Positions 45,719-57,129 of a DNA stretch of 64,000 bases are shown in pieces (position 1 is the stretch's first letter; every line of letters begins with the position of its first letter). Position numbers and translations under genes: made by a program. The notes under the pieces were generated by a model, which searched no databases, was not told where the DNA came from, and saw nothing but the letters and a program-made list of their open reading frames with translations. The DNA is from Marinobacter alexandrii (GTDB taxonomy: Bacteria > Pseudomonadota > Gammaproteobacteria > Pseudomonadales > Oleiphilaceae): contig NZ_SWKM01000011.1 in the NCBI RefSeq assembly GCF_005871205.1, forward strand, positions 744,001-808,000, given 5' to 3'.

Positions 45719-46477
45719 TTACATGCCTTCCGGCATCGGGCCGAACCATTTTTCGTAAATGGTCTTGTAGGTGCCGTCTTCCTTCATGGAAGCCAGAGCG
45801 GCGTTCACTTCGTCCACCCACTCGCTACCGTCTTTGAGCGCGATACCGTATTGCTGGCCTTCGTACAGCTGGCCAACCGTTTTCACTTTGCCTTCACCCT
45901 TGGTGCGAGCAAAGTAACCGACGTTCGGCGCGTCGTAGAACACGACGTCAATGGCACGGGACATCAGCGCCATGTACATGTCGGAGCTGCCGGGATAGGG
46001 CGTTACGCCGTCGTCCTGCTCAATGTTTTTCATCAGGTAGTCATAGCTGGTGGAGCCGATCTTGGTACCGATCTTCTTGCCTTCCAGGTCTTCCAGGGCC
46101 TTGATGCCTTCTTCACCTTCGCGGACCAGGATGCGCAGACCGGAGTCGTAGTACGGGTCAGAGAAATCGACGATCTGCTCGCGCTCTTCGGTGATGGTGA
46201 TGCCGGCGATGGCAATATCAACGTTGCCGGTTTGCAGTGCGGGGATGATGCCGTTGAAATCCATGGTGTTCAGATCGATTTCAAAGCCGGCACGCTTGCC
46301 CACCTCGCGGATAATTTCCATATCGAAACCGATCATCTCGCCGGTTTTCTGATCCATCATCTCGAACGGGACGAAGCTGGGGTCGGTCACTACGCGCAGG
46401 GTCTCTGCGCTGGCGGTCCCAGCGGCAACGGTGAGTGCCAGGCTAGCGCTAATCGTTTTCAGCCATTTAGTGCTCAT
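45719..46477 (-). CDS. Polar amino acid-binding periplasmic protein, GlnH-like
   Basis: A 252-residue family 3 solute-binding protein. Residues 1-24 are a signal peptide ending ASA. The ligand motifs are VVTDPSFVPFEMMD, GFDMEIIREVGKRAGFE, ALQTGNVDIAIAGITITEERE and KIGSTSYDYL, as in glutamine and related amino acid binders. AAGGAG stands before the ATG at 46477. First gene of the operon with permease and ATPase; a hairpin follows the stop. Confidence 0.92.
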   Translation of the reverse strand: MSTKWLKTISASLALTVAAGTASAETLRVVTDPSFVPFEMMDQKTGEMIGFDMEIIREVGKRAGFEIDLNTMDFNGIIPALQTGNVDIAIAGITITEEREQIVDFSDPYYDSGLRILVREGEEGIKALEDLEGKKIGTKIGSTSYDYLMKNIEQDDGVTPYPGSSDMYMALMSRAIDVVFYDAPNVGYFARTKGEGKVKTVGQLYEGQQYGIALKDGSEWVDEVNAALASMKEDGTYKTIYEKWFGPMPEGM

Positions 46478-46721
46478 GCTTTCTCCTTTCGCTTTTATTA
46501 GTGCTCCTTTCGCCTGGTGGGCGAGCCGGACGCCACGGCTGATGGCCGTGGTTGACGGGGAGCAATTTGGGAACTGCATCCTGTACACCTTAGCTTATCG
46601 CCAAAGGAATTTCAGGAAATCAAATGCTTGGAGGATAGGGGGTGAGTTGGCAATAGTCTGTAGATAGTTTGTAGGGTAGTAAGAAGCGGTCAGGGCAGGT
46701 ACCCCGACCGCTAACTGGAAT

Positions 46722-47591
46722 TCAGAAGGAGATTTTTTCCCGCTCGCTGACCCCGAGGTTTTTCCAGATGCTGAGGCTGGGCTCGGCCTGGTTCAGGGTG
46801 TAAAAATGCAGCCCCGGCGCGCCGGCCTTGAGCAGCTTCTCACACATGTCAGTGACCACTTCTTCGCCAAACTTGCGGATGCTGTCGCTGTCATCGCCGT
46901 AAGCTTCGAGCTGCTTGCGGATCCAGCGCGGGATTTCAGCACCGCACATGTCTGAGAACCGTACCAGGTTGGAGAAGTTGATGATGGGCATGATGCCCGG
47001 CACCACCGGAATGGTGACGTCCATCTTCTCCAGACGGTCGATAAAGTAGAAGTAACTGTCCGCATTGAAGAAATACTGCGTGATGGCGCTGTTGGCGCCG
47101 GCCTTCACCTTGCGGGCAAAGTTCTGCAGGTCATCTTCGGCACTGCGGGCCTGAGGATGAAACTCCGGGTAGGCGGCCACCTCCAGGTTGAAGGTGTCGC
47201 CGCTGTGCTCGCGGATAAACTCCACCAGTTCATTGGCGTAGCGCATCTCACCGGCCGCACCCATGCCCGAGGGCATGTCACCCCGGAGGGCAACAATGCG
47301 GTTGATGCCGTTTTCCTTGTACACATCCAGCAGCTCGCCGATTTCCTGGCGAGTGCCCCCAACGCAGGAAAGGTGGGGGGCGGTGGATATGCCCTGCCTG
47401 TGCAGGTTAAGCACGGTCTCAATGGTGCGGTCCCGGGTGGAACCGCCGGCACCGAAGGTGACCGAGAAGAAATCCGGGTCTACCTCGGCCAGCTTGTTAC
47501 GCACAGTCTGGAGTTTTTCCTTGCCCTGGTCAGTCTTGGGCGGGAAGAACTCGAAACTGAAGCGACGCTTGAACTGTTTCTGACTTTCCAT
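46722..47591 (-). CDS. metF: 5,10-methylenetetrahydrofolate reductase MetF
   Basis: A 289-residue FAD enzyme that makes methyl-THF for methionine synthesis. The N-terminal FEFFPPKTDQGKEKL, the FSVTFGAGGSTRDRT motif and IVALRGDMP (flavin site) are present. It is the last gene of sahR-metK-ahcY-metF on the minus strand, 12 bp after ahcY. Confidence 0.95.
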   Translation of the reverse strand: MESQKQFKRRFSFEFFPPKTDQGKEKLQTVRNKLAEVDPDFFSVTFGAGGSTRDRTIETVLNLHRQGISTAPHLSCVGGTRQEIGELLDVYKENGINRIVALRGDMPSGMGAAGEMRYANELVEFIREHSGDTFNLEVAAYPEFHPQARSAEDDLQNFARKVKAGANSAITQYFFNADSYFYFIDRLEKMDVTIPVVPGIMPIINFSNLVRFSDMCGAEIPRWIRKQLEAYGDDSDSIRKFGEEVVTDMCEKLLKAGAPGLHFYTLNQAEPSLSIWKNLGVSEREKISF

Positions 47592-47603
47592 GCTGCCGTC
47601 CGA

Positions 47604-48998
47604 TCAGTACTTGTAGCTTTCTGGCTTGTACGGGCCTTCGACCGGTACACCGATGTATTTGGCCTGCTCCGGGGTCATCTTGGTGATCACGCCACCAAAA
47701 CCTTCGACCATGGCACGGGCCACTTCTTCGTCCAGGTGCTTGGGCAGAACCTGCACATACACGCCCTTTTCACGGGCATCTTCCGGCAAGTCAGCAAACT
47801 TGCGCTCGAACAGGTGCATCTGCGCCAGGACCTGGTTGGCGAAGGAGCCGTCCATGATCCGTGACGGATGGCCGGTGGCGTTACCCAGGTTCACCAGACG
47901 ACCTTCAGACAGCAGAATCAGGTGATCGTTGGCGGCTTTATCGCGATACACCACGTGCACCTGCGGCTTCACTTCGTCCCATTCCCAGTTCTTGCGCATA
48001 AAGGCGGTATCGATCTCGTTATCGAAGTGACCGATGTTGCACACCACAGCGCCAGACTTCAGAGCCTTGAGCATGTGCGAATCGCACACGTTCATGTTGC
48101 CGGTGGTGGTGACCAGTAGGTCGGTGTTCTGCAGCAGATCGCGGTTAACGCCGGCTTCGGTGCCGGTGTTTACGCCGTTGATGTACGGCGAGACCAGCTC
48201 GAAGCCGTCCATGCAAGCCTGCATGGCACAGATCGGATCCGCTTCGGTGACCTTCACGATCATGCCTTCCTGACGCAGGGAAGCGGCGGAGCCCTTGCCC
48301 ACGTCACCGTAGCCAATCACCAGCGCTTTCTTGCCGGCCATCAGGTGGTCGGTGCCGCGCTTGATGGCGTCGTTCAGGCTGTGACGACAACCGTACTTGT
48401 TGTCGTTCTTGGCCTTGGTAACGGCATCGTTCACGTTGATGGCCGGTACTTTCAGGGTGCCGTCGCGCAGCATTTCCTGCAGACGGTGCACACCGGTGGT
48501 GGTTTCTTCGGTAACGCCGTGGCAGTTGGCCAGGATTTCCGGGTACTTCTCGTGCAGCAGGGCCGTCAGGTCGCCGCCGTCATCCAGGATCATGTTCGGC
48601 TGCCAGCCATCCACGTCGGCACCAACAGTGCGCTCAAGGCACCAGTCGTATTCTTCATCGGTTTCGCCTTTCCAGGCAAAGACCGGAATACCCTGCGCGG
48701 CGATGGCTGCGGCGGCCTGGTCCTGGGTGGAGAAGATGTTGCAGGAGGACCAGCGGACATCCGCGCCCAGCTCAATCAGTGTTTCGATCAGCACGGCAGT
48801 CTGGATGGTCATGTGGATGCAGCCCATGATGTTGGCGCCTTTAAGCGGCTGCTCGGTCTTGTACTTCTCGCGCAGGGCGATCAGGGCCGGCATTTCGCCT
48901 TCGGCGATCTTGATTTCCTTGCGACCCCAGTCGGCCAGGGAAATATCACGGACTTTGTAATCGTCAAAATTCTTAAGCTGTTCTGCGGGAGTGCTCAT
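47604..48998 (-). CDS. ahcY: S-adenosylhomocysteine hydrolase AhcY
   Basis: A 464-residue NAD-dependent enzyme that splits SAH into adenosine and homocysteine. The NAD motif is [17 protein letters not shown], the active-site stretch [20 protein letters not shown] is seen, and the C-terminus ends KPESYKY as in the family. An insert near residue 160 is of the proteobacterial type. It is downstream of metK by 65 bp and co-oriented. Likely under SahR, which responds to SAH. Confidence 0.96.
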   Translation of the reverse strand: MSTPAEQLKNFDDYKVRDISLADWGRKEIKIAEGEMPALIALREKYKTEQPLKGANIMGCIHMTIQTAVLIETLIELGADVRWSSCNIFSTQDQAAAAIAAQGIPVFAWKGETDEEYDWCLERTVGADVDGWQPNMILDDGGDLTALLHEKYPEILANCHGVTEETTTGVHRLQEMLRDGTLKVPAINVNDAVTKAKNDNKYGCRHSLNDAIKRGTDHLMAGKKALVIGYGDVGKGSAASLRQEGMIVKVTEADPICAMQACMDGFELVSPYINGVNTGTEAGVNRDLLQNTDLLVTTTGNMNVCDSHMLKALKSGAVVCNIGHFDNEIDTAFMRKNWEWDEVKPQVHVVYRDKAANDHLILLSEGRLVNLGNATGHPSRIMDGSFANQVLAQMHLFERKFADLPEDAREKGVYVQVLPKHLDEEVARAMVEGFGGVITKMTPEQAKYIGVPVEGPYKPESYKY

Positions 48999-49063
48999 GG
49001 TGTTCTCCTGTCAGTCATGTCTTAACTTGGGCGTATGCCGTCTGACATACGCCCGAAATTGGT

Positions 49064-50254
49064 TTAGATACCAGCGGCGTCTTTCAGTGCAGCCGCGCGG
49101 TCGGTTTTCTCCCACGGGAACGCGGTAAAGGTCTTGCCGCCCACGGTCATCTCGTACGGCTCGCGACCAAAGTGGCCATAGGCCGCGGTGGCGCGGTACA
49201 TCGGGTGCAGCAGATCAAGCATGTTGGTGATCGCGTAAGGGCGAAGATCGAAGAGCTCGCGCACCAGCTGGATGATCTTGTCGTCGCTGATCTTGCCGGT
49301 GCCAAAGGTGTTCAGAGAGATAGAGGTAGGCTGCGCCACGCCGATGGCGTAGGACACCTGGATCTCACACTTGTCGGCCAGGCCGGCGGCCACAATGTTC
49401 TTGGCGACGTAGCGGCCAGCGTAGGCCGCGGAACGGTCAACTTTGGACGGATCCTTGCCCGAGAATGCGCCGCCACCGTGACGAGCCATGCCGCCGTAGG
49501 TGTCGACAATAATCTTGCGTCCAGTCAGGCCGCAGTCGCCTACCGGGCCACCAATCACGAACTTGCCGGTCGGGTTAATGTGGAACTGGGTATCCTTGTG
49601 CAGCAGTTCGGCGGGCAGGGTGTGCTTGACCACCAGCTCCATCACCGCTTCTTTCAGGTCCGCCTGGCTGACGTCTTCGTCGTGCTGGGTGGACAGAACC
49701 ACGGCATCAATACCGGCTACCCGGCCATTTTCATAGCGGCAGGTAACCTGGCTCTTGGCGTCCGGGCGCAGCCACGGCAGCAGGCCGCTCTTACGGGCCT
49801 CGGCCTGGCGTTCCACCAGACGGTGGGCAAAGGTAATCGGTGCCGGCATCAGCACGCTGGTTTCGTTGCTGGCGTAGCCGAACATCAGGCCCTGGTCACC
49901 CGCGCCCTGATCTTCAGGCTTCTGGCGGTCAACGCCCTGGGCGATGTCCACGGACTGCTTGCCGATGATGTTGATGACGCCACAGGTGTCGCCGTCGTAG
50001 CCCACGTCGGAGGAGGTGTAACCAATGTCCTTGATGACGCCACGCACCAGGTCTTCCAGGTCGACCCACGCGCTGGTGCTGATTTCACCCCCCACGATGG
50101 CCACGCCCGTTTTGACCATGGTTTCGCAGGCGACGCGGGCGTGGGGATCTTCGGTCAGGATGGCATCCAGTACCGCATCGGAGATCTGGTCGGCCAGTTT
50201 GTCCGGATGGCCTTCGGAGACCGACTCGGAAGTGAAGATGCTGTAATCAGACAT
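49064..50254 (-). CDS. metK: S-adenosylmethionine synthetase MetK
   Basis: A 396-residue enzyme making SAM from methionine and ATP. Motifs are [32 protein letters not shown] and [19 protein letters not shown] (given in parts). ATG at 50254 has AAGGAG 8 nt ahead. The upstream 155 bp holds a SahR-like palindrome and a second palindrome, GTACGTA-CTAC-TACGTAC at 50343-50360. No SAM riboswitch fold was seen. Confidence 0.96.
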   Translation of the reverse strand: MSDYSIFTSESVSEGHPDKLADQISDAVLDAILTEDPHARVACETMVKTGVAIVGGEISTSAWVDLEDLVRGVIKDIGYTSSDVGYDGDTCGVINIIGKQSVDIAQGVDRQKPEDQGAGDQGLMFGYASNETSVLMPAPITFAHRLVERQAEARKSGLLPWLRPDAKSQVTCRYENGRVAGIDAVVLSTQHDEDVSQADLKEAVMELVVKHTLPAELLHKDTQFHINPTGKFVIGGPVGDCGLTGRKIIVDTYGGMARHGGGAFSGKDPSKVDRSAAYAGRYVAKNIVAAGLADKCEIQVSYAIGVAQPTSISLNTFGTGKISDDKIIQLVRELFDLRPYAITNMLDLLHPMYRATAAYGHFGREPYEMTVGGKTFTAFPWEKTDRAAALKDAAGI

Positions 50255-50364
50255 AAGGTTGCTCCTTTGTGAGCGATTCATAATCGTGCCGGTGTCTGTC
50301 GCGGGACCGATACCGGCGGTCGTGTTGTTGATTTTGCTTGGTGTACGTACTACTACGTACGCCA

Positions 50365-50384
50365 ATATCAAAGTTTTTTGATAT
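50365..50384. promoter_or_regulatory. SahR-like operator upstream of metK
   Basis: ATATCAAAGTTTTTTGATAT has 8-bp arms ATATCAAA/TTTGATAT around GTTT and closely matches the palindrome in front of sahR at 51448-51467. The repetition of a rare AT-rich palindrome at both ends of the regulator gene supports operator function. Confidence 0.7.
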
Positions 50385-50409
50385 TCGCTGATGCGGGCTC
50401 GGATTACGG

Positions 50410-51405
50410 CTAATCCGTGGTCTTCCAGAATTCCCGGACCTGCACCTGAAATCCGTTCCGCAGGCCGATGAACAGTTGCTCGCCCGCTTTTAGTCCTGCC
50501 TCTGCAGCCCAGGCGGTCAGCTCTTCCGGCTCAAAACCGAGCCAGAGATCACCGCAGTTTTCCTTGGCCCAGTCCTGATCGTGGCTGCACAGTTCGCTGA
50601 TCACGAAGCAGCCGCTGTTATTCATCAGTGCGGCCGCGTCCAGGAAGATGTCGGCCGGGCTGGGCACGTGGTGCAGCACCATGTTGGCAACCACCAGATC
50701 AAAGGCATCGCCCCGGGCCAGCAGGGTGTCGGTGACGCCCTCAATCAGGTCAACATTGTTCAGCCGCTGATCGATGCAGGTGCGGGTGGCCTTGGCCAGC
50801 ATGTCCCGGCTGTTGTCCAGGGCGACGACATGACCGGACAGCTCCGACAGCACTTTCAGGAACGCACCTTCACCCGGGCCAATCTCCAGGGTGGTCTGCC
50901 ACGGTTGCCGAACCGCACGCTTACGCAGCAGCTCCGTCACCGGATTGGCGTAAAGGTCGAAGGCCGCAATCAGTTCCTGCTGCTCGCGGAACTGGTCGGA
51001 ATGTCGGGCAAAAAATACCTGGGACTGGTCAGCCCGCTGGGTCCGGATGGCATCAATCTTCGCCTGAAGGTGTGACGGCAAAGGCACCTTGTCGACGGTT
51101 TCAAAGATCTGGCGGATGGTCTGATCCGTCAGTTTGTCGCTATCCAGGTGCAAGGGGCGGCGGTAAAAGATGGCGTTGCCCTCGCGCTGGGGCTCTAGCA
51201 GGCCGGCCTTGTGCATCACCTTTAAATGGTGGCTCATGCCGGACTGGCGCATGTCGAACAGTTGGCTCAGCTCCAGTACGCCAAAGGTGTCCCGGCGCAG
51301 CACGCGCAGAATCTCCAGGCGCAAAGGATCCCCGCTTGCTTTGAAGATCGGGGCCAGGGCGTCCACAGAGGACTTTTCATTCGCGTGCGTGGTCAGGGAT
51401 GTCAT
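50410..51405 (-). CDS. sahR: SahR-like regulator: ArsR domain fused to a SAM-dependent methyltransferase domain
   Basis: A 331-residue protein. Residues 10-100 are an ArsR winged helix ([30 protein letters not shown], in parts; recognition helix near [18 protein letters not shown]), and residues about 140-300 are a class I methyltransferase fold with [17 protein letters not shown] and [15 protein letters not shown]. SahR proteins were defined as SAH-sensing repressors of the SAM cycle; the methyltransferase-like domain may bind SAH. It is upstream of metK-ahcY-metF. ATG 51405 is chosen; ATG 51438, next to the operator, is an alternative. Confidence 0.85.
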   Translation of the reverse strand: MTSLTTHANEKSSVDALAPIFKASGDPLRLEILRVLRRDTFGVLELSQLFDMRQSGMSHHLKVMHKAGLLEPQREGNAIFYRRPLHLDSDKLTDQTIRQIFETVDKVPLPSHLQAKIDAIRTQRADQSQVFFARHSDQFREQQELIAAFDLYANPVTELLRKRAVRQPWQTTLEIGPGEGAFLKVLSELSGHVVALDNSRDMLAKATRTCIDQRLNNVDLIEGVTDTLLARGDAFDLVVANMVLHHVPSPADIFLDAAALMNNSGCFVISELCSHDQDWAKENCGDLWLGFEPEELTAWAAEAGLKAGEQLFIGLRNGFQVQVREFWKTTD

Positions 51406-51447
51406 GGTTGGGAAGTGTAGGCGGCTTCGAGTGGTCATTCAATAGCC

Positions 51448-51467
51448 ATATCAAAAAATTTTGATAT
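51448..51467. promoter_or_regulatory. SahR-like operator upstream of sahR
   Basis: ATATCAAAAAATTTTGATAT has perfect 9-bp arms ATATCAAAA/TTTTGATAT around AA. It lies just upstream of sahR, pointing to autoregulation, and between sahR and the divergent tkt gene. Confidence 0.75.
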
Positions 51468-51630
51468 AGATTTATCATTCTTGAAAATCAGCCCGTTTCG
51501 GGAATCCACAGCGGTAGTTTTCAACAATAGGGGTATGCCGATTTGCCCCGGCACACAGTAATCGGCGAAAATACGCGCCTCTTTTTTGAGCAGTTCGAAT
51601 TCTTTCCCGAAAAACACTGGAGAAACGTCA

Positions 51631-53631
51631 ATGCCGTCTCGTAAAGATCTCGCCAACGCCATTCGCGCGCTGAGCATGGATGCGGTTCAGAAAGCCAAGT
51701 CCGGCCACCCGGGTGCGCCCATGGGTATGGCGGATATCGCCGAGGTGCTGTGGAACGATTACCTGAGCCACAACCCGGCCAACCCTCAGTGGGCCAACCG
51801 AGACCGCTTCGTGCTGTCCAACGGTCACGGCTCCATGCTGCAGTACTCTCTGCTGCACCTGAGCGGTTATGACGTTTCCATCGAAGACCTGAAGAACTTC
51901 CGTCAACTGCACTCCAAGACCCCGGGTCACCCGGAGTACGGTTATACGCCAGGTGTTGAGACCACCACCGGTCCGCTGGGCCAGGGCATTGCCAACGCCG
52001 TTGGTTTTGCGATTGCTGAAAAGGCGATGGCCGCGCAGTTTAACCGTCAGGGCCACGACATCGTCGATCATTACACCTATGCGTTCCTGGGCGATGGCTG
52101 CCTGATGGAAGGCATCTCCCACGAAGTCTCCTCGCTGGCGGGCACCCTGGGGCTTGGCAAGTTGATCATGTTCTACGATGACAACGGCATCTCCATCGAC
52201 GGTGAAGTGGACGGCTGGTTCACTGACAACACCCCGCAGCGTTTTGAGTCTTATGGCTGGCAGGTCATCCCGGCTGTTGATGGCCACGATTCCGATGCCA
52301 TCCGCGCCGCCATCGAAGCTGGCCGCGCTAACACCGAGCAGCCGACACTGATCTGCTGCAAGACCGTGATCGGTTTCGGTTCTCCGAACAAGCAGGGTAA
52401 AGAAAGCTGCCACGGCGCTCCGCTGGGCGAAGACGAAATTGCCCTGACCCGCGAGCAATTGGGTTGGGAACACGGCGCTTTCGAAATCCCGTCTGAAATC
52501 GCAGCGGCCTGGGACGGACGCGAGAAGGGCGCAGCTGCCCAGTCCGAGTGGGAGCAGAAGTTTGCTGCTTACGAGCAGGCTGAGCCAGAGCTGGCGGCTG
52601 AATTCAAGCGCCGCATGGCCGGCGAACTGCCCGCTGATTTCTCAGAAAAAGCACAGGCGTACATCCAGGAGTGCCAAGACAAGGGCGAGACCATCGCCAG
52701 CCGCAAGGCCTCCCAGAACACCCTGAACGCCTACGGCCCGCTGCTGCCGGAACTGCTGGGCGGTTCCGCCGACCTGGCCGGTTCCAACCTGACCATCTGG
52801 AGTGGCGTTGAAGGTCTGACCAAAGAAGACGCCAGCGGCAACTACATCTATTACGGTGTACGTGAATTTGGCATGGCCGCCATCATGAACGGTATCGCCC
52901 TGCACGGTGGCTTTGTGCCCTACGGCGCCACTTTCCTGATCTTCATGGAATACTGCCGCAATGCCGTGCGCATGGCGGCCCTGATGAAGCAGCGTTCGAT
53001 CTTTGTCTTCACCCACGATTCCATCGGTCTGGGCGAAGATGGCCCCACGCACCAGCCGGTTGAGCAGCTGGCCAGCCTGCGCACCACTCCGAACATGAGC
53101 ACCTGGCGCCCGGCCGACACCGTTGAATCTGCGGTAGCCTGGAAAGCGGCACTCGAGCGCAACGATGGCCCGACCGCCATGGTGTTCTCGCGCCAGGGTC
53201 TGCCGGCCCAGGCACGTGATGCCCAGCAGCTGGCCGACGTGGCCAAGGGCGGTTACATCCTGTCTGACAGCGAAGGCACCCCCGAGCTGATCCTGATCGC
53301 CACCGGCTCTGAAGTAGGCCTGGCGCAGGACGCCGCCGCCAAGCTGCGGGAGCAGGGCAAGAACATCCGTGTGGTTTCCATGCCGTCTACCGATGTATTC
53401 GATGCCCAGAGCGCCGAGTACAAGCAGAAGGTTCTGCCGCTGGATGTCACCAACCGCGTTGCCATCGAAGCATCCATTGCCGACTACTGGTACAAGTACG
53501 TGGGTCTGGACGGACGCGTTGTGGGCATGACCACCTTCGGCGAATCTGCGCCGGCCGGTGAGCTGTTCAAAGAGTTTGGCTTCACCGTCGACAACGTGCT
53601 GGAAGTGGCCTCAGAACTGCTGGAAGCCTGA
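51631..53631 (+). CDS. tkt: Transketolase
   Basis: A 666-residue thiamine diphosphate enzyme of the pentose phosphate and Calvin-type sugar exchanges. The ThDP motif is in [17 protein letters not shown] with DDNGISIDG, the substrate His are in [16 protein letters not shown] and [16 protein letters not shown]. The ATG at 51631 has GGAG upstream; family N-terminus [19 protein letters not shown]. Its TGA overlaps the start of epd (TGATG). First gene of tkt-epd-pgk-fba. Confidence 0.96.
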   Translation: MPSRKDLANAIRALSMDAVQKAKSGHPGAPMGMADIAEVLWNDYLSHNPANPQWANRDRFVLSNGHGSMLQYSLLHLSGYDVSIEDLKNFRQLHSKTPGHPEYGYTPGVETTTGPLGQGIANAVGFAIAEKAMAAQFNRQGHDIVDHYTYAFLGDGCLMEGISHEVSSLAGTLGLGKLIMFYDDNGISIDGEVDGWFTDNTPQRFESYGWQVIPAVDGHDSDAIRAAIEAGRANTEQPTLICCKTVIGFGSPNKQGKESCHGAPLGEDEIALTREQLGWEHGAFEIPSEIAAAWDGREKGAAAQSEWEQKFAAYEQAEPELAAEFKRRMAGELPADFSEKAQAYIQECQDKGETIASRKASQNTLNAYGPLLPELLGGSADLAGSNLTIWSGVEGLTKEDASGNYIYYGVREFGMAAIMNGIALHGGFVPYGATFLIFMEYCRNAVRMAALMKQRSIFVFTHDSIGLGEDGPTHQPVEQLASLRTTPNMSTWRPADTVESAVAWKAALERNDGPTAMVFSRQGLPAQARDAQQLADVAKGGYILSDSEGTPELILIATGSEVGLAQDAAAKLREQGKNIRVVSMPSTDVFDAQSAEYKQKVLPLDVTNRVAIEASIADYWYKYVGLDGRVVGMTTFGESAPAGELFKEFGFTVDNVLEVASELLEA

Positions 53632-54662
53632 TGACCAAGTCTGCGCCGTTTCGAATTGCCATCAACGGGTACGGCCGTATCGGTCAGTGCGTGTTGCGTG
53701 CGCTTTATGAAAACGGTTTTCGCGATCACCTGCGGGTGGTCGCGATCAACGAACTCTCGGACATCGACACCATCGCCCACCTGACCCGCTATGATTCCAC
53801 CCATGGCCGGTTTCGGGGCGAGATCGAGGTGCAGGGCCAGGACCTGATCGTGAACGGCGATCCCATCCGGGTGCTCAGTCACGCGGAACCGGCCGAGCTG
53901 CCGTGGGATCTGCTCGATGTCGATCTGGTGCTTGAGTGCTCCGGTGCCTATTCCGACCGGGCCACGGCCGAGCGTCACCTGGATGCCGGCGCCAAGCGCC
54001 TGCTGTTTTCGCAGCCGGCGGAATCAGACGTCGATCGCACCGTGGTCTTCGGCATCAATGAAGACCAGATTGCCGCAACCGACCGGATTGTGGCTGCCGG
54101 CTCCTGCACCACCAACTGCCTGGTGCCTGTTATCCAGGTGCTGGATGCGGCCCTTGGTGTCGAACATGGCACCACCACAACCATCCATGCTGCGATGAAC
54201 GACCAGCCAGTCATCGATGCTTACCATCACCAGGACCTGCGCCGAACCCGTAGCGCCCTGCACAACATTGTGCCAGTCGATACCGGACTTGCCCGGGGCA
54301 TAGAACGATTGCTGCCGCACATGCACGGTCGGTTCAGTTCTGTAGCCATGCGAGTCCCTACCCTGAATGTATCCGCCATTGATATGGTGGTGAACGTTGC
54401 CCAGGACACCGACGTGACAGCCGTCAATCAGCTGCTGAAAAAGGCAGCTGCCGGCTCGCTGAAGGGCATTCTGGGGTACACCGACGAACTGCTGGCCAGC
54501 TCCGACTTTAACCACGATGCCCATTCTGGTGTGGTGGATGGCGGCCAGACCCGGGTCACGGGCGGAACCATGGTGAAAGTATTGTGCTGGTTCGATAACG
54601 AGTGGGGTTTTGCGAACCGGATGCTCGACGTCAGCAAGAGCTGGTTAACCCATCATTCTTAA
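53631..54662 (+). CDS. epd: Erythrose-4-phosphate dehydrogenase (GapA-like Epd)
   Basis: A 343-residue NAD-linked dehydrogenase of the GapA/Epd family. NAD motif INGYGRIGQCVLRALYE; catalytic Cys and His in AAGSCTTNCLVPV and the His region THAAMNDQPV-like TIHAAMNDQPVIDAYHHQD. The latter, with YHHQDLRRTRSA, is characteristic of Epd rather than GapA. It feeds pyridoxal phosphate synthesis or the glycolytic branch. Its start overlaps the tkt stop by 1 base. Confidence 0.92.
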   Translation: MTKSAPFRIAINGYGRIGQCVLRALYENGFRDHLRVVAINELSDIDTIAHLTRYDSTHGRFRGEIEVQGQDLIVNGDPIRVLSHAEPAELPWDLLDVDLVLECSGAYSDRATAERHLDAGAKRLLFSQPAESDVDRTVVFGINEDQIAATDRIVAAGSCTTNCLVPVIQVLDAALGVEHGTTTTIHAAMNDQPVIDAYHHQDLRRTRSALHNIVPVDTGLARGIERLLPHMHGRFSSVAMRVPTLNVSAIDMVVNVAQDTDVTAVNQLLKKAAAGSLKGILGYTDELLASSDFNHDAHSGVVDGGQTRVTGGTMVKVLCWFDNEWGFANRMLDVSKSWLTHHS

Positions 54663-54691
54663 TCTGAAATTTTGTTGAAGGGACGAACACT

Positions 54692-55855
54692 ATGGCTATT
54701 AAGAAAATGACCGACCTGAACCTTGCCGGCAAACGGGTTCTGATTCGCGAAGACCTGAACGTGCCGGTAAAGAACGGCCAGGTGGCGAGCGACGCCCGTA
54801 TCCGAGCGTCACTGCCCACCATTAAGGCCGCCATGGAGACGGGTGCCAAGGTCATGCTGATGTCCCACCTGGGTCGTCCGGAAGAAGGCGTGTATGACGA
54901 AGCCTCCTCCATGAAACCAGTTGCTGCTCACCTATCCGGTGTTCTCGGTCAGGAGGTTCGCCTGATCAAGGATTACCTGAGCGGTGTTGAAGTCGCCGAT
55001 GGCGAAGTGGTGCTGTTTGAGAACGTCCGCTTTAACAAGGGCGAAAAGAAAGACGACGAAGCACTGGCCAAGCAATACGCTGCACTGTGCGACGTGTACG
55101 TGATGGATGCCTTCGGCACCGCCCACCGTGCCCAGGCGTCTACTCACGGTGTTGCACGATTCGCACCGGAAGCCTGCGCCGGCCCGCTGCTGGCGGCCGA
55201 GCTCGAAGCCCTGGAGAAGGCTCTGGATAAACCGGCCAAGCCGGTTGTCGCCATTGTTGGCGGCTCCAAGGTGTCCACCAAGCTGGACGTGCTGAACGCC
55301 CTTGAGAAAGTGTGCGACCAGATCATTGTCGGTGGCGGTATCGCCAACACCTTCCTGGCTGCGGCCGGCCATCCAGTTGGCAAGTCCCTGTGCGAGCATG
55401 ACCTGATCGACACCGCCAAAGACATCGCCGCCCGGGTCGACATCCCGCTGCCGGTTGATGTTGTGGTTGCCAGCGAGTTCGCCGAAACCGCGACCGCAAC
55501 CACCAAGAACATCGAAGATGTCACTGAGGATGACATGATTCTCGACGTTGGCCCGGTCACTGCCGGTCGCTTCGCCAAGGTTCTGAAAGATGCCAAGACC
55601 ATCCTCTGGAATGGCCCGGTTGGCGTCTTCGAATTCGATCAGTTCGGTAACGGCACCAAGGCCCTGGCCAATGCCATTGCCCACAGCGATGCCTTCTCAC
55701 TGGCGGGCGGTGGCGACACCGTGGCGGCCGTTGACAAATACGGCATAGCTGACAAGATTTCCTACATTTCCACCGGCGGCGGTGCCTTTCTGGAGTTCGT
55801 GGAAGGCAAGACTCTGCCGGCAGTCGCTGTACTGGAAGAGCGCGGCGCCGAGTAA
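54692..55855 (+). CDS. pgk: Phosphoglycerate kinase
   Basis: A 387-residue kinase that moves phosphate between 1,3-bisphosphoglycerate and ADP. Motifs are [45 protein letters not shown] (as [13 protein letters not shown]) and the nucleotide site [17 protein letters not shown] precedes the ATG. A large hairpin element follows its stop by 32 bases. Confidence 0.96.
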   Translation: MAIKKMTDLNLAGKRVLIREDLNVPVKNGQVASDARIRASLPTIKAAMETGAKVMLMSHLGRPEEGVYDEASSMKPVAAHLSGVLGQEVRLIKDYLSGVEVADGEVVLFENVRFNKGEKKDDEALAKQYAALCDVYVMDAFGTAHRAQASTHGVARFAPEACAGPLLAAELEALEKALDKPAKPVVAIVGGSKVSTKLDVLNALEKVCDQIIVGGGIANTFLAAAGHPVGKSLCEHDLIDTAKDIAARVDIPLPVDVVVASEFAETATATTKNIEDVTEDDMILDVGPVTAGRFAKVLKDAKTILWNGPVGVFEFDQFGNGTKALANAIAHSDAFSLAGGGDTVAAVDKYGIADKISYISTGGGAFLEFVEGKTLPAVAVLEERGAE

Positions 55856-55887
55856 TTATCGGTTAAACCGAAAGGCAAGAATCGCAA

Positions 55888-55995
55888 GGAGGGTGGGGTA
55901 AGTTTCTCGCGGAATCTCGAAGGCCAAGGATGGCCGAAGAGAAGCGCACATGGACGTGCTCGTAGCGGTTCCGCGAGAAACTTACCCCACCCTCC
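55888..55995 (+). repeat. Long-stem hairpin element, copy B (27-bp arms, 54-nt conserved core)
   Basis: Arms 55888-55914 and 55969-55995 are perfectly complementary over 27 bp. The 54-nt core (55915-55968) carries GGCCA-AGGA-TGGCC and GCAC-ATGGAC-GTGC and shares the 13-mer ACATGGACGTGCT with copy A, in the same orientation relative to transcription. It sits in the 207-bp gap between pgk and fba, and could separate the two messages or bind an RNA-binding protein. Confidence 0.85.
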
Positions 55996-56062
55996 GCAGC
56001 AGACTCCCAAGTCTGCCAAGAATTCAACTGATTCATAAACGTCTAAACCAAGGAGACAACCC

Positions 56063-57127
56063 ATGGCCCTGATTTCGATGCGGCAACTTCTGGACCACGC
56101 CGCCGAGCATGGTTACGGTGTGCCAGCCTTTAACGTCAACAACCTTGAGCAGATGCGCGCCATCATGGAAGCGGCTGACAAGACCGATTCCCCGGTCATA
56201 GTTCAGGCGTCTGCCGGTGCCCGCAAATACGCCGGTGCGCCGTTCCTGCGCCACCTGATCCTCGCGGCCATTGAAGAATTTCCCCATATCCCGGTGGTTA
56301 TGCACCAGGATCACGGCACCAGCCCGTCAGTGTGCCAGCGCTCCATCCAGTTGGGCTTCAGCTCCGTAATGATGGACGGCTCCCTGGGTGAAGATGGCAA
56401 GACCCCGACCGACTATGAATACAACGTCGACGTTACCCGCCGCACCGTAGAAATGGCCCACGCTTGTGGCGTTTCTGTAGAAGGCGAGCTGGGTTGCCTG
56501 GGCTCACTGGAAACCGGTCAGGCCGGTGAAGAAGACGGCATCGGTGCCGAGGGCACCCTGGATCACAGCCAGATGCTGACCGATCCCGAAGAAGCCGCCG
56601 ACTTCGTCAAGAAAACCCACGTTGATGCCCTGGCCATCGCCATCGGCACCAGCCACGGCGCCTACAAGTTCACCCGTCCGCCGACAGGTGACATCCTGGC
56701 CATCGACCAGATCAAGGCCATTCACGCCCGCATTCCGGACACCCACCTGGTCATGCACGGCTCAAGCTCCGTACCCCAGGAGTGGCTGAAGATCATCAAC
56801 GAATACGGTGGTCAGATTCCGGAAACCTACGGTGTGCCGGTTGAGGAAATCGTGGAAGGTATCAAACATGGCGTTCGCAAGGTCAACATCGACACCGACC
56901 TGCGTCTGGCCAGCACTGGCGCGACTCGCCGCTTCCTGGCCGAAAACCCGGCCGAGTTTGATCCGCGCAAATTCCTGAAAGCCACCATGAAGGCGATGAC
57001 GGACGTGTGCATCGATCGTTACGAAGCGTTTGGCACTGCCGGTAACGCCAGCAAGATCAAGGCGCTTAACCTGGAGCAGATGTTCGAGCGTTACGCAGCC
57101 GGTGAGCTAGACCCGAAGGTCAGATAA
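56063..57127 (+). CDS. fba: Class II fructose-bisphosphate aldolase
   Basis: A 354-residue zinc-dependent aldolase. Zinc ligands and catalytic groups are in [25 protein letters not shown] and [13 protein letters not shown], and the phosphate site is in [19 protein letters not shown] stands before the ATG. It completes the tkt-epd-pgk-fba run after the hairpin element. A terminator follows. Confidence 0.96.
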   Translation: MALISMRQLLDHAAEHGYGVPAFNVNNLEQMRAIMEAADKTDSPVIVQASAGARKYAGAPFLRHLILAAIEEFPHIPVVMHQDHGTSPSVCQRSIQLGFSSVMMDGSLGEDGKTPTDYEYNVDVTRRTVEMAHACGVSVEGELGCLGSLETGQAGEEDGIGAEGTLDHSQMLTDPEEAADFVKKTHVDALAIAIGTSHGAYKFTRPPTGDILAIDQIKAIHARIPDTHLVMHGSSSVPQEWLKIINEYGGQIPETYGVPVEEIVEGIKHGVRKVNIDTDLRLASTGATRRFLAENPAEFDPRKFLKATMKAMTDVCIDRYEAFGTAGNASKIKALNLEQMFERYAAGELDPKVR

Positions 57128-57129
57128 GC

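Noticed and set aside
49172..50272. A 366-codon open frame opposite metK
   Set aside because: Shadow of metK codon usage; composition rich in Gly, Val, His and no recognised motif.
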